A stretch of 64,000 bases of DNA from Rothia dentocariosa ATCC 17931 (GCF_000164695.2 NC_014643.1:1798001-1862000), one strand, 5' to 3'; positions 17,520-26,676 are shown, counted from the stretch's first letter. Numbers and translations are program-made. Notes: generated by a model from the sequence alone, not told the origin.

Positions 17520-17652
17520 AGGTATCTTTCTTCTTGTGAGTATGGAGGCCGGACTACATGCCGAACCGAGGACGTATTGCTCTCAAGTAAAACTTAGTGG
17601 TGAAATAATTACCAAGTGGAGTGAACGGATTTTCACTTAAGGTTAGGAACGA
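17520..17652. promoter_or_regulatory. Divergent glpD / regulator promoter region
   Basis: 133 bases separate the divergent starts. CTTAGTGGTGAAAT (around 17592) and ATTTTCACTTAAG (around 17629) are roughly inverted to each other and could be the operator of the neighbouring SorC-type regulator. The match is imperfect. Confidence 0.3.
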
Positions 17653-18600
17653 ATGAACGAACGACTCAGCCAAACCTATGAGGTCGCGCAGCTGTATTAC
17701 ATCCAAAATCTCACAATGGATACTATTGCATCCCGCCTAGGAGTTTCACGCGCAACTATCTCGCGTTTACTCAAAAATGCGCGCGAGACAGGCATGGTGC
17801 AGATTCGCCTCGACGACTCGTATAGAACCCGACATGAGCTCGAAAAACGGTTGGGGGAGCGGTACAAAGTTCGCGTTACTCTTGTGAATACCAAGCAGGA
17901 CGCTACCCCAATCGCTAGGATGAGCCAGGTTGCGCGTTCTGCCGCGCAACTTCTTGATTCGCTAGTCGATAACGGCACAAGCATCGGGGTGGCCTGGGGT
18001 GCAACTCTCACAGAGGTTTCGCGGCATCTGCCTAAACGACCACTAGAGGGGGTGAGCGTGGTGCAATTAAACGGGGCAGGGAATGCGCATCATTCTGGAA
18101 TACCATATTTAGGCACGCTACTGGGACGCATGGTAAGCGCCTACGATGCTTATATGATTCATTTTCCGGTACCCGCATTCTTTGACTTTGCCGATACCAA
18201 AGCTGCGATGTGGCGCGAGCGGAGCATCCAAGCAACACTGCAGGTGCAAAGCCGGGTCGATGTAGCAGTTTTCGGTATTGGTGCTTTCGGAGGGGCTATT
18301 CCCTCTCATGTGTACTCGGGTGGGTACTTTGATGTGACAGAACAGCGCTTACTGCGTGAGCAGGGAGTGGTTGGCGATATATGTACGGTGCTTCTGCGGG
18401 AGGACGGAAGCTGGAATGACCTTGAGATTAACCGTCGGGCATCCGGCCCCAGCCCTCAAGAGCTTTCCCGCATTCCTCGTCGTATATGCGTAGCCTCCGG
18501 AACGCACCGTGCGGCAGCGCTAAGAGGAGCGCTGCGTACGGGCGCTATTACAGACCTGGTGCTCGACGAAAAACTCGCCCGAGCCGTGATGGAGAAATAG
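17653..18600 (+). CDS. SorC/DeoR-type sugar-binding transcriptional regulator
   Basis: A 315-aa regulator with an N-terminal helix-turn-helix (TMDTIASRLGVSRATISRLL, residues about 21-40) and a C-terminal SorC effector-binding domain that usually senses a phosphorylated sugar. Being divergent from glpD, it is the likely regulator of glycerol use, with glycerol 3-phosphate or a related phosphate as the probable effector; this is inferred from position only. AGGA precedes the ATG. It is convergent with the LysR gene, with 16 bases between the stops. Confidence 0.88.
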   Translation: MNERLSQTYEVAQLYYIQNLTMDTIASRLGVSRATISRLLKNARETGMVQIRLDDSYRTRHELEKRLGERYKVRVTLVNTKQDATPIARMSQVARSAAQLLDSLVDNGTSIGVAWGATLTEVSRHLPKRPLEGVSVVQLNGAGNAHHSGIPYLGTLLGRMVSAYDAYMIHFPVPAFFDFADTKAAMWRERSIQATLQVQSRVDVAVFGIGAFGGAIPSHVYSGGYFDVTEQRLLREQGVVGDICTVLLREDGSWNDLEINRRASGPSPQELSRIPRRICVASGTHRAAALRGALRTGAITDLVLDEKLARAVMEK

Positions 18601-18616
18601 TGTTAAAGAATTCTTG

Positions 18617-19522
18617 TTATGAGCCGAATGCTTCTTTAACGGCGTGCTGAAGCGCATCACGAACCATTACTAGGGCCGGATTCTTCGCGGACTCTGTGCG
18701 CACTGCGGTAAAGATCTTGCGTGAAGGCTTACCCGGAAGATCTACTGTGCGAATACCCTTTGTGTTAGATAGGCTTGAGAGTACGAATCCTGGCACTATA
18801 GTGGTTGCGCATCCTGAACGCACCAAGTTTGCATTAGTGATCATGTCGTTTGCGCTGTACCGAATATCTGGTTCGAACCCTACAGTGCGGCACTGATTGA
18901 TAGCCCACTGACGCGATGTATTCTGTTCCATCTCAAGAACCCAAGGCAATTCGTTGGCTTCTTTGAGAGATTTGATGCTGGATTCTTCGGGGACGATAAG
19001 ACTCAGGGGATCCTCTACCAAAAGCTCAGAGTGCAGGTCTGGATACTCGGGGATAGGATGGTGCGGATAAGCCTCTGAAAGAACCATGTCGTACTCGCGG
19101 CTTCGAGTGAGTGAAGTTCCCGTCTCTGGGTCGATCTGTAGAACGTGCAGAATTAGACGCGGTGCATGTTCTTCGAGGTACTTGATAGCGCGGGGCAGAA
19201 GCGCAAAGGAAGCGGATTGGAAGATCGCCAGGCGCACGGTTCCTGCTGGTTCTCCTGCAAGGTTTGCTACTGCTGTCTGCATGCGGTCTATCTCGCGCAG
19301 TATAGTACGAGCACTATCGACCATGACAAGACCGGCGTTCGTGAGCTGAACGCGCCGCCCAACACGTTGTAATAATGCTGTACCTGTATCTTTTTCGAGG
19401 TTTGCAATTTGCTGTGACACAGCAGATGGGGTCAAGCTGAGAGCATCCGCAGCAGCGATAATGGTGCCGCGTTCGTGAATCTCCAGAAGCATTTGCATAC
19501 GCCGGATATCAGATACAGACAT
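18617..19522 (-). CDS. LysR family transcriptional regulator
   Basis: A 301-aa LysR-type regulator. The winged helix-turn-helix is at residues 5-65 (GTIIAAADALSLTPSAVSQQ) and the periplasmic-binding-protein-like effector domain begins near residue 95 (GTVRLAIFQSASFALLPRA). AAGGAG precedes the ATG. It diverges from putA across a 576-base region. Since this PutA lacks the DNA-binding domain that lets enterobacterial PutA regulate itself, this LysR protein is a reasonable candidate for its proline-responsive activator, but that is positional inference. Confidence 0.88.
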   Translation of the reverse strand: MSVSDIRRMQMLLEIHERGTIIAAADALSLTPSAVSQQIANLEKDTGTALLQRVGRRVQLTNAGLVMVDSARTILREIDRMQTAVANLAGEPAGTVRLAIFQSASFALLPRAIKYLEEHAPRLILHVLQIDPETGTSLTRSREYDMVLSEAYPHHPIPEYPDLHSELLVEDPLSLIVPEESSIKSLKEANELPWVLEMEQNTSRQWAINQCRTVGFEPDIRYSANDMITNANLVRSGCATTIVPGFVLSSLSNTKGIRTVDLPGKPSRKIFTAVRTESAKNPALVMVRDALQHAVKEAFGS

Positions 19523-19958
19523 AAAGTCTCCTTAAATTAGCGCGGTCGTGGTTGGTTTAGTGGAGTAAGTGTGCGCTGTTCGCATCGGTCTTGCTGCCCC
19601 TCATTTTGCGGAGTACTAGGCTGCCTGATGCGGTATCTTAAACCACCTTAAGCTTTTCTTCATGGTATCGAAATAGGTACTTTCTGTGTCGCAGAAACGA
19701 CGGACGCAACGATAAAGTTTTCATAAACATTTTGGGATGTCATTCTCTTGTAATAAATGAACTCTGTTCGTTTTGTCCAGTACTAAGTACTGTATTTTGA
19801 TTGCAAACAAGTCTGGTTTAAAGCCGTAAATCTTTAAGGTTTAAAGTGCTTGTTGAATGTTGGATGAGGTGGGGTTGGATGGTAGTTGTTTGGCTTGTAG
19901 TGCGCTCAGGCCCTTCCGCCTATTTCATGGGGCTTAGTGGGGATTTGCGGCCGTCAAA

Positions 19959-19982
19959 AATATTTAGATATTCTAAAATATT
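19959..19982. repeat. AT-rich near-palindrome upstream of putA
   Basis: AATATTTAGA and TCTAAAATATT face each other around a short centre, about 120 bases before the putA start. LysR proteins often bind AT-rich imperfect dyads, so it could be the regulator's site. Confidence 0.35.
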
Positions 19983-20059
19983 ATTGGCAAAAACATTCAG
20001 TTTTTCTAATGAGGTATTCAATACCCTTTTGTGGTGAAATAGAGACATCAATACGCTTC

Positions 20060-20076
20060 GTGTGCTTATAGCACAC
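20060..20076. promoter_or_regulatory. Dyad in the putA leader
   Basis: GTGTGC-TTATA-GCACAC is a perfect 6-bp dyad with a 5-base centre, ending 11 bases before the AGGAG ribosome binding site of putA. It could be an operator or a leader hairpin. Confidence 0.4.
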
Positions 20077-20098
20077 CGTAGTTAGTTAGGAGTCAAGG

Positions 20099-23000
20099 AT
20101 GACGCATCCTTTCGCATCTGAGCATTACCAGAAATTGGCTCAGGACGCTCGTGCACTCGTTCGTCAATGGGTGACTGAGTCTCAGTCCATTAAGCCAACT
20201 TATGCTGCCAAGCAACTGGCTGGTGTTTTGAAAGACCCAAAGGGTCTGCCCTTTACCGTTGGATTTGTCGATGGCGTCATTCGCCCTGAGGACGACAACG
20301 TTTCGGGTCGTAACCTATCTCGTATTTCTGGTCTAGCTCCTTCCTTCTTGCCGTGGTACATGAAGTCCGCCGTTGGCTTCGGCGGCAAGCTGGCCGGTAA
20401 GATGTCGTGGCCTACCGTTCCTGTGGCGCGTCGCGTATTGCGCGAAATGGTAGGTCACCTGATCGTCGATGCTTCCGAAGAGAAACTGGGAGATGCCATC
20501 GCAGAACTTACCAAGAGTGGTAACCGTTTGAACGTTAACCTGCTGGGTGAGGCAGTGCTGGGTGATAATGAAGCCGAGCATCGCCTCTCTGAGACTAAGC
20601 GTCTGCTCGCTCGTGACGACGTTGATTATGTTTCTATTAAGGTATCTGCTGTCTCTGGTCCTCATCAGCACTGGGCATTTGACGAAGTTGTCGAAGAAGC
20701 AGTTCGACGTTTGACTCCGCTGTATGAGCTGGCCGCATCCTCTTCCCCCAAGAAGTTCATTAACCTGGACATGGAAGAGTACAAAGACCTCGATATGACC
20801 ATTGAGGTCTTTACCAAGATCCTGGATCAGCCTCATCTGAAGGATCTTGAAGCAGGCATCGTGCTTCAGGCATACCTGCCCGATACTCTCGCCGCAATGC
20901 AGCGGTTGCAGGCGTGGGCAGCGGAGCGCGTTGCTAACGGCGGTTCTTCCATCAAGGTTCGTCTGGTTAAAGGCGCCAACCTCTCCATGGAAATCGTGGA
21001 AGGTGTTATGCATGGTTGGCCTGTTACCACCTGGGACACCAAGCAAGCTGCAGACACCAACTACAAGCGCATCCTCGATTACGCACTGCGTCCCGAGCAT
21101 GCGAAGAACATCCGCCTAGGCGTTGCCGGGCACAACCTCTTTGACGTTGCGTTTGCGTTACTTTTGGCTGAAGACCGCGGCGTTAAGGATCGCGTGGAGT
21201 TCGAGATGCTGATCGGCATGGCCGAGCAGCAGGCAGAAATCATTCGCCGTCGTGTGGGACACCTGCTTCTGTATGTGCCCGTGGTGAACCCCAAGGAATT
21301 CGACGTTGCTATTGCATACCTGATTCGTCGCCTAGAAGAGAACGCATCTTCCGAAAACTTCATGTCGGGTATTTTCGATCTCGCAACTGACGAAGAAATC
21401 TTCAAGCGCGAAGAAGACCGCTTTATGCGCTCACTGAACTCGGTCACTGATGAGGTTCCGGAAGGCAAACGCCATCAAAACCGTCAGACTGAGAATGCAG
21501 ATAACGTCTTCGTACCCGCAGGTCGTTTTGAGAACACACCCGATACCGACCCATCGCTGTCTGGTAACCGTGAGTGGGGCCGAGCTATCCTTGAGCGTTC
21601 CAAGACCACTCAAATCGGTATTGCTACTTTGAAGGAAAACGAGCTAACTTCTGCCGCTGAGGCTGAACAGCTTGTTGCTGATGCTGAAGCATCGGGTAAG
21701 GTTTGGGGTCGTCTCTCCGGCGCTGAGCGTGCTGCTGTACTGCGTAACGTTGGTAAGGAAATCGCCCTGCACCGTGCCGAGCTTCTGGAAGTTATGGCTG
21801 CTGAGGCCGGCAAGACTCTGGATCAGGGTGATACCGAGGTTTCTGAAGCTATCGACTTTGCCTATTACTACGCAATGCTTGCTGAGGACTTGGAAAAGAT
21901 TGACGGTGCTCAGGTACAGTCGGTTGATTTGACCGTGGTTGTTCCGCCGTGGAACTTCCCGACGGCTATTCCCGCCGGTGGTGTTCTTGCCGGTCTGGCT
22001 GCAGGTTCGGCTGTTATCTTCAAGCCTGCAACTATTACCGCACGTACTGGTGCTCTGATTGCTGAGATCATGTGGAAAGCAGGCGTTCCCAAGGACGTTC
22101 TGAAGCTCGTCAAGGTTGTTGACCGTGAGGCTGGCAAGGTTTTGATCTCTCACCCCGAGGTTGATCGTCTGATCCTCACCGGTGGTTACGAGACGGCAGA
22201 GCTCTTCCGCTCCTGGCGCGATGATCTTCCGCTGTTTGGCGAGACCTCTGGTAAGAACTCTATCATCGTGACCCCCAACGCTGACATCGATCTTGCTGTC
22301 AAGGACGTTGTATACTCGGCATTTGGACACGCAGGTCAGAAGTGCTCCGCAGGCTCTACCGTCATCTTGGTAGGCGCTGCCGCACAGTCCGAGCGTTTCC
22401 GTCGTCAGCTTCTTGACTCCGTCAACTCTCTGCACGTGGCACATCCGCAGGATATTGAAGCTCAGATGGGGCCTGTTGCACAGAAGCCTGAAGAGAAGCT
22501 TCTGCGTGGTTTGACTACTCTAGGGCCGGGGGAGCGCTGGCTCATTCAGCCTAAGGAACTTGACGATACCGGTCGCCTATGGAGTCCCGGTGTTCGTGAA
22601 GGCGTTAAGCCTGGATCTGAGTACCATATGACCGAGTATTTTGGTCCGATCCTGGGCATCATGACCGCGGATACTTTGGAAGAAGCTATTGAGCTTCAGA
22701 ACGCACCGGATTACGGCCTCACCGCTGGTCTGCATTCGCTGGATGCTGAAGAGCTTGAGCTCTGGCTCTCCAAGGTGCAGGCAGGTAACGTCTATGTGAA
22801 CCGTGGTATTACCGGCGCTATCGTTCGCCGTCAGCCCTTCGGTGGCTGGAAGAAGTCCACTGTTGGTTCTGGTACCAAGGCAGGCGGTCCCAGCTACCTT
22901 ATTGCATTGTCCGATTGGGAGCGCACCGAGGCTACCGCAACCGCTGTTCCTCAGTCAGTTGCTGTACGTGAAGTTCTGGCAACAGCAGATAACGCCGATT

Positions 23001-23590
23001 TGTGCACCGCAGAAGATTTCGCCTTCCTGACCCGTTCGGCATCCTCGGATGCTGAGGCTTGGGAGAGCGAGTTTGGTTACGGCTACGATCCCTCAAAGCT
23101 TGGAGTTGAGCGTAACATTCTGCGTTACGTTCCCACTCAGGTGCTGGTACGTGCTGACGAATCCGCCTCTGTGGCAGATGCTGTTCGTGTGGTTCTTGCT
23201 GGCTTGGCTGCGGGTGCGCCGATGGCTCTGTCTGTGGGCAAGGATCTGCCAGTCGCTGTACGCGGTATTCTTGAAAACAAAGGCATCAAGTACCTGGTCG
23301 AGTCCGATGAAGCATGGCGCACATACTTGGCTTCTAACGCTAAGACTCCGGTTCGCGCTCTGGCTGGTACTCCGCTTGAAGGTACTCGTATCCGTTACAT
23401 CGGTGATGACGTCAAGTCCGTGTACACGGCCCTGGGTGGTCGTCCCGATGTTGCTGTGTACTTCCACCCCGTGACCGAGGCTGGTCGTATCGAGATGCTC
23501 CCCTTCCTGCGTGAACAGGCCGTTTCGATTACCGCACACCGCTTCGGTAACCCGAACCCCTTCTCAGAGAGTGTTATCTCCTCTCGATAA
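20099..23590 (+). CDS. putA: Bifunctional proline dehydrogenase / P5C dehydrogenase
   Basis: It oxidises proline to glutamate in two steps: FAD-linked proline dehydrogenase, then NAD+-linked pyrroline-5-carboxylate dehydrogenase. The proline dehydrogenase part covers roughly residues 1-470 (MEEYKDLDMTIEVF, RLVKGANLSMEIV, and RRRVGHLLLYVPVV). The aldehyde dehydrogenase part covers about 510-980, with VVPPWNFPTAIPAGG, LTGGYETAELF and the catalytic Cys749 in GHAGQKCSAGST. A C-terminal domain of about 180 residues follows. It has no N-terminal ribbon-helix-helix, so it is purely enzymatic. The 1163-aa length suits the longer PutA branch. AGGAG precedes the ATG, and a strong terminator follows. 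Confidence 0.96.
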   Translation: MTHPFASEHYQKLAQDARALVRQWVTESQSIKPTYAAKQLAGVLKDPKGLPFTVGFVDGVIRPEDDNVSGRNLSRISGLAPSFLPWYMKSAVGFGGKLAGKMSWPTVPVARRVLREMVGHLIVDASEEKLGDAIAELTKSGNRLNVNLLGEAVLGDNEAEHRLSETKRLLARDDVDYVSIKVSAVSGPHQHWAFDEVVEEAVRRLTPLYELAASSSPKKFINLDMEEYKDLDMTIEVFTKILDQPHLKDLEAGIVLQAYLPDTLAAMQRLQAWAAERVANGGSSIKVRLVKGANLSMEIVEGVMHGWPVTTWDTKQAADTNYKRILDYALRPEHAKNIRLGVAGHNLFDVAFALLLAEDRGVKDRVEFEMLIGMAEQQAEIIRRRVGHLLLYVPVVNPKEFDVAIAYLIRRLEENASSENFMSGIFDLATDEEIFKREEDRFMRSLNSVTDEVPEGKRHQNRQTENADNVFVPAGRFENTPDTDPSLSGNREWGRAILERSKTTQIGIATLKENELTSAAEAEQLVADAEASGKVWGRLSGAERAAVLRNVGKEIALHRAELLEVMAAEAGKTLDQGDTEVSEAIDFAYYYAMLAEDLEKIDGAQVQSVDLTVVVPPWNFPTAIPAGGVLAGLAAGSAVIFKPATITARTGALIAEIMWKAGVPKDVLKLVKVVDREAGKVLISHPEVDRLILTGGYETAELFRSWRDDLPLFGETSGKNSIIVTPNADIDLAVKDVVYSAFGHAGQKCSAGSTVILVGAAAQSERFRRQLLDSVNSLHVAHPQDIEAQMGPVAQKPEEKLLRGLTTLGPGERWLIQPKELDDTGRLWSPGVREGVKPGSEYHMTEYFGPILGIMTADTLEEAIELQNAPDYGLTAGLHSLDAEELELWLSKVQAGNVYVNRGITGAIVRRQPFGGWKKSTVGSGTKAGGPSYLIALSDWERTEATATAVPQSVAVREVLATADNADLCTAEDFAFLTRSASSDAEAWESEFGYGYDPSKLGVERNILRYVPTQVLVRADESASVADAVRVVLAGLAAGAPMALSVGKDLPVAVRGILENKGIKYLVESDEAWRTYLASNAKTPVRALAGTPLEGTRIRYIGDDVKSVYTALGGRPDVAVYFHPVTEAGRIEMLPFLREQAVSITAHRFGNPNPFSESVISSR

Positions 23591-23629
23591 GATAAGTGCT
23601 GTTCTAGCCTGAGTTGGGCTAAATGGAAT

Positions 23630-23670
23630 GAGATGCCTCGTCTCTGCTATACGTAGAGGCGAGGCATCTC
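23630..23670 (+). terminator. putA terminator
   Basis: Arms 23630-23640 (GAGATGCCTCG) and 23660-23670 pair perfectly, and the pairing extends inward through TCTCT/AGAGG. It lies 40 bases after the putA stop. Confidence 0.8.
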
Positions 23671-23888
23671 ACTATATTCTGTCTGGTTTTCAGAGTGTGA
23701 AGTTTTAATGAGGTACGTTTTCAACCTTATAGAAATTGCTTCTAAGAACCCATGACACGATTCGGAAAAAACGTGCTCAACATTACGTATCTATGAGATA
23801 ATTTGTGTATTGCCTCTCGTATCCCACACCGTGAGAGGTTCGCACAGAACCGTGCGTAGCAAGAACACACTGAAAGGAAATCGCTGCT

Positions 23889-24275
23889 ATGAGCAACGTT
23901 CCCGCAGAACTTCTGTACACATCTGATCATGAGTGGGTTTCCCCCCTTTCGGCTGAAGGTACTGTTCGCGTCGGTATTACCGATCACGCGCAGGATGCGC
24001 TGGGTGACGTGGTTTATGTAGACCTGCCCTCTGTCGGTGACTCCCTCGATGCTGAGGGTAGCTTTGGCGAGATTGAGTCCACGAAGTCCGTATCCGATCT
24101 TCTGTCACCAGTTGCTGGTGAGGTTGTCGCCGTCAATGAGGCGCTGGCTGATGACCCCGCACAGGTGAACTCCGATCCTTACGGCGAGGGCTGGCTTATC
24201 GAACTTCGTCCTGAAAATGCTGATGATGTGGCAAAGCTTCTTTCAGCGGAGGCCTATCAGGCTGAGTTGGACTAA
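23889..24275 (+). CDS. gcvH: Glycine cleavage system H protein
   Basis: The lipoyl carrier of the glycine cleavage system, shuttling the aminomethyl group between the P, T and L proteins. It is 128 aa with the lipoylation motif GEIESTKSVSDL; the modified Lys is residue 66. AAAGGAAA precedes the ATG. gcvP and gcvT are not in the window; in many actinobacteria gcvH sits apart from them, next to garA and ftsR, and that arrangement is partly kept here. The leader has CCTCTC/GAGAGG arms but no glycine-riboswitch core that I can recognise. A terminator follows. Confidence 0.94.
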   Translation: MSNVPAELLYTSDHEWVSPLSAEGTVRVGITDHAQDALGDVVYVDLPSVGDSLDAEGSFGEIESTKSVSDLLSPVAGEVVAVNEALADDPAQVNSDPYGEGWLIELRPENADDVAKLLSAEAYQAELD

Positions 24276-24305
24276 TTACTGGTACCTAGGCGTAGATATA
24301 TATCT

Positions 24306-24345
24306 GGTGATTACCGCCAAAAAGACGGTAATCACCGGATAATTT
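24306..24345 (+). terminator. gcvH terminator
   Basis: Arms 24306-24316 (GGTGATTACCG) and 24326-24336 pair perfectly with a 9-base loop, followed by GGATAATTTTG. Confidence 0.8.
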
Positions 24346-24727
24346 TGTAAAATGTGACGAACAATAAATACAAATAATTCTAAAAATTTATCAATACCTA
24401 TACTTATGTGTCGCGTGGAAAAATAAGGGTTTTTGGATGAATTGGTATTGTTTTACTACTTGATGGTTAAAGTTTTGTAATCTTTCGGCATCGAAAATGC
24501 CGTTATTCGGCGGTTTTCTAATGGAATTCTGAGACGGAACACTATAAGATTGACTCAAAGGTTCAGTGTTTATCATTTTGTGATAAATTATCTGAACCTC
24601 ACTCACTCACAATACAAAAGAACAAGTAACGCCGTCTGCGAAGAAGCCGATTAGGTACTATGCAGCACGCCGAGGCGGTCTGCGCATCGGCGTAACTTTG
24701 ACGAGCACAATTTCTCAAAGGAATACT
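24346..24727. other. AT-rich gap where garA would be expected
   Basis: About 380 bases with no credible gene on either strand; a 71-codon - strand frame (24391-24606) starts at a GTG without a ribosome binding site. It holds small hairpins (CGGCAT/ATGCCG near 24484) and a long two-part stem at 24559-24599. In related actinobacteria the FHA-domain gene garA/odhI lies here. Confidence 0.5.
24559..24599. repeat. Two-part hairpin upstream of ftsR
   Basis: Outer arms AGGTTCAG (24559-24566) and CTGAACCT (24592-24599) and inner arms TTTATCA/TGATAAA (24569-24587) form one long imperfect stem about 130 bases before the FtsR-like start. It could be an operator, a leader structure or the remains of a terminator. 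Confidence 0.5.
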
Positions 24728-25504
24728 ATGAACTCCCGCATTGATGACAATCTCGCTCGGGCAGAGGCTCTAGTAGAGAGCGCTGAACGTGGCAAAGATA
24801 GTCGTGACCCCCGAGATATCAAGAGCCGCACTATAGGACAGGTTTTAAGTCAACTGGATCTTGATTTTCCGGGGATCAGCGCCTCTAAGATTCGTTTTTT
24901 GGAGGAGCGTGGTTTGGTCCACCCCAAACGTACCGATACTGGGTATCGAAAGTACTCCCAAACCGACATCGAGCGCCTGCGGTATATCTTGACGATGCAA
25001 CGCGACTACTACATGCCGCTCAAGGTTATTCGTCAGCATCTTGACGATCTTGAGGCTGGTCGCGCCATTAACTCTGTACCTGCACCCGTTTCGGACGAGA
25101 TGTTGGACCAGGTTTTGGGATCCACCAACGTTGCGGAAGGGCGTACATACAGTATCCGTGAGCTTGCAGAGTACTCGGGTGCTTCTGTTGAGCTTATTCG
25201 TGAGCTTATTGACTTCGGACTTCTGGATGACGAAGCAGACGCAAAATACACTGAATATGATGTGCTGATCGCCCGTGCTAGCGCCGAGCTTATGGGGCAT
25301 GGTATTCAGCCCCGTCATCTGAGAGCTTTCAAATCTGCAGCAGACCGTGAAATCTCTCTTGTTGAGATCGCGGTGGCTCCTTTAGCTTCGCGCCGTGATG
25401 CAGCTTCTCAGACACAGGCCCAAGAGCGAGCCGATAAGATTCGCAAACTTTGTCTGCAGTTGCATGCAACCCTTGTAGAGTCTGCAATGCCGACGTATAA
25501 CTAG
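24728..25504 (+). CDS. ftsR: MerR-type regulator, FtsR-like
   Basis: A 258-aa MerR-family DNA-binding protein of the Rv1828/FtsR type. The N-terminal winged helix (GISASKIRFLEERGLVHPKR) is followed by a second helix-turn-helix-like part (YSIRELAEYSGASVELIREL), the double arrangement of that family. In Corynebacterium FtsR activates ftsZ; here ftsZ lies 33 kb away in the same window. The frame begins with a TTG at 24698, but AAAGGA just before the ATG at 24728 selects the latter. Placement after gcvH and before a second MerR gene matches the Rv1826-Rv1830 order. Confidence 0.88.
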   Translation: MNSRIDDNLARAEALVESAERGKDSRDPRDIKSRTIGQVLSQLDLDFPGISASKIRFLEERGLVHPKRTDTGYRKYSQTDIERLRYILTMQRDYYMPLKVIRQHLDDLEAGRAINSVPAPVSDEMLDQVLGSTNVAEGRTYSIRELAEYSGASVELIRELIDFGLLDDEADAKYTEYDVLIARASAELMGHGIQPRHLRAFKSAADREISLVEIAVAPLASRRDAASQTQAQERADKIRKLCLQLHATLVESAMPTYN

Positions 25505-26004
25505 GGCTTTCTGTACGCATGTAGTTAGAAGCTTGCGCTGGCTTCTGCCTCCGTAGATGGAGCAGGAGTCAGTCCTGCCAAGAAAAATATCACTCAATCT
25601 CAGTGTTGGATGCGTGAAAGTTTGATCGCTTTTGCGCATCCAATTTTTAAGGTTTGTTGCGGATATAGTGCTCAGAGTGAGGGTTTACATGTTTCCATGA
25701 TCGTATTCTAGGCGCGTTCAGACGTTGTGCGGGCGAAGAATAATTTACTAAAGCTCAACTCCCACCCTGAAGATGTGCAAGTTTTATGCTAAGGGGAGAG
25801 ATAGGTTAAACTATAAAGGCTGCCGTAGCTTTCAGAAGGCGCGGTTCCTCTTTTATCCCGTAATGTATTTGCTCTCTAAACGTGTAAAAACTGCTGGAGC
25901 TTAGTGCCCGGTATTTCCGTGCATTTGAACGGGTAACAAGGTAGGATAACAAACAGAAGTAACCCGTTCGGCTACGGACATCGGATAAGAAGGAGGTATT
26001 GCCA
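25505..26004. other. Gene-free region where the DUF151 gene would be expected
   Basis: 500 bases lie between the two MerR genes. An imperfect stem around 25541-25575 (CTTCTGC...GCAGGAG) may end ftsR transcription. GAACGGGT (25927-25934) and ACCCGTTC (25962-25969) form a dyad in the leader of the next gene. I see no frame with a ribosome binding site. In related species a bifunctional nuclease gene (DUF151, Rv1829-like) occupies this spot. Confidence 0.5.
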
Positions 26005-26676
26005 ATGGCGCGATACGGCGTCGGTGACAAGACCACACCAGGGAATACCTCAAAAACTGGATCTCGTTCTTCTGAGGCTTACCATGATATGCATGGTACA
26101 GCCGAGCAACTAGAAGGGTTTGAAGTTCTTCTTCCGATGGCACCGCCTCCGCGTGGTGAACAGGGGGTTCTTTTTAAAGATCCTGTATCAATCGTCGACG
26201 AGAACCTAGGGTATCGCGGGTCTGTTGCCAGGAAAGCCGCCGGGATTAGCTATCGGCAGCTTGACTACTGGGCTCGTACGGAGCTTGTGGTGCCTACTGT
26301 GCGCTCCGCCTCAGGGTCTGGGACTCAACGGCTCTATAGTTTCCGCGATGTATTGGTTCTCAAGATCGTTAAGCGCCTTCTCGATACCGGAGTATCTTTA
26401 CAACAGATTCGTACCTCTATTGACCATCTTCATACTCGGGGGATCGAGGACCTTGCAGGAATCACTCTGATGAGCGATGGAACCACCGTTTATGAGTGTA
26501 CGTCGCCGAGCGAAGTTATTGATCTCGTACAGGCTGGTCAAGGTGTCTTCGGAATTGCTATTGGGCGAGTATGGCGTGAGATCGAAGCGAATCTGAATGG
26601 ACAACCTGGTGAAGAGATGCAGACGGTATCGGACGCGGAAGACGAACTTGCCGCACGCCGCGCCCGTAAAGCCTGA
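26005..26676 (+). CDS. MerR-type regulator, Rv1830-like
   Basis: A 223-aa MerR-family regulator. The DNA-binding part starts near residue 75 with YRGSVARKAAGISYRQLDYW and continues TRLYSF-like into VLVLKIVKRLLDTGVSLQQI. The first 60 residues are variable and probably flexible; the C-terminus is charged. It fits the second MerR gene (Rv1830 type) downstream of ftsR in mycobacteria. AGGAGG at 25991-25996 fixes the ATG at 26005; a TTG two codons earlier is too close to that site. The target genes are unknown. Confidence 0.87.
   Translation: MARYGVGDKTTPGNTSKTGSRSSEAYHDMHGTAEQLEGFEVLLPMAPPPRGEQGVLFKDPVSIVDENLGYRGSVARKAAGISYRQLDYWARTELVVPTVRSASGSGTQRLYSFRDVLVLKIVKRLLDTGVSLQQIRTSIDHLHTRGIEDLAGITLMSDGTTVYECTSPSEVIDLVQAGQGVFGIAIGRVWREIEANLNGQPGEEMQTVSDAEDELAARRARKA

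Larger units (their letters stand above)
19523..20098. promoter_or_regulatory. Long divergent region between the lysR gene and putA
   Basis: 576 bases without a credible gene. It contains CTTTAAGGTTTAAAG around 19832-19848, an AT-rich near-palindrome at 19959-19982, and GTGTGC/GCACAC arms at 20060-20076. Those nearest putA are the best candidates for operators or a 5' mRNA structure. A 63-codon frame at 19846-20037 has no ribosome binding site and is not counted. Confidence 0.45.

Noticed and set aside
20333..21100. 255-codon frame on the - strand inside putA
   Set aside because: It is fully antisense to a conserved enzyme, has no ribosome binding site and its protein matches no family I know. 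Another, 21644-22444 (266 codons), is the same.
23700..23888. Glycine riboswitch before gcvH
   Set aside because: Small stems are present, but the conserved core of a glycine aptamer is not recognisable.
24391..24606. 71-codon - strand frame in the garA gap
   Set aside because: GTG start without a ribosome binding site, composition driven by AT-rich DNA; no family recognised.
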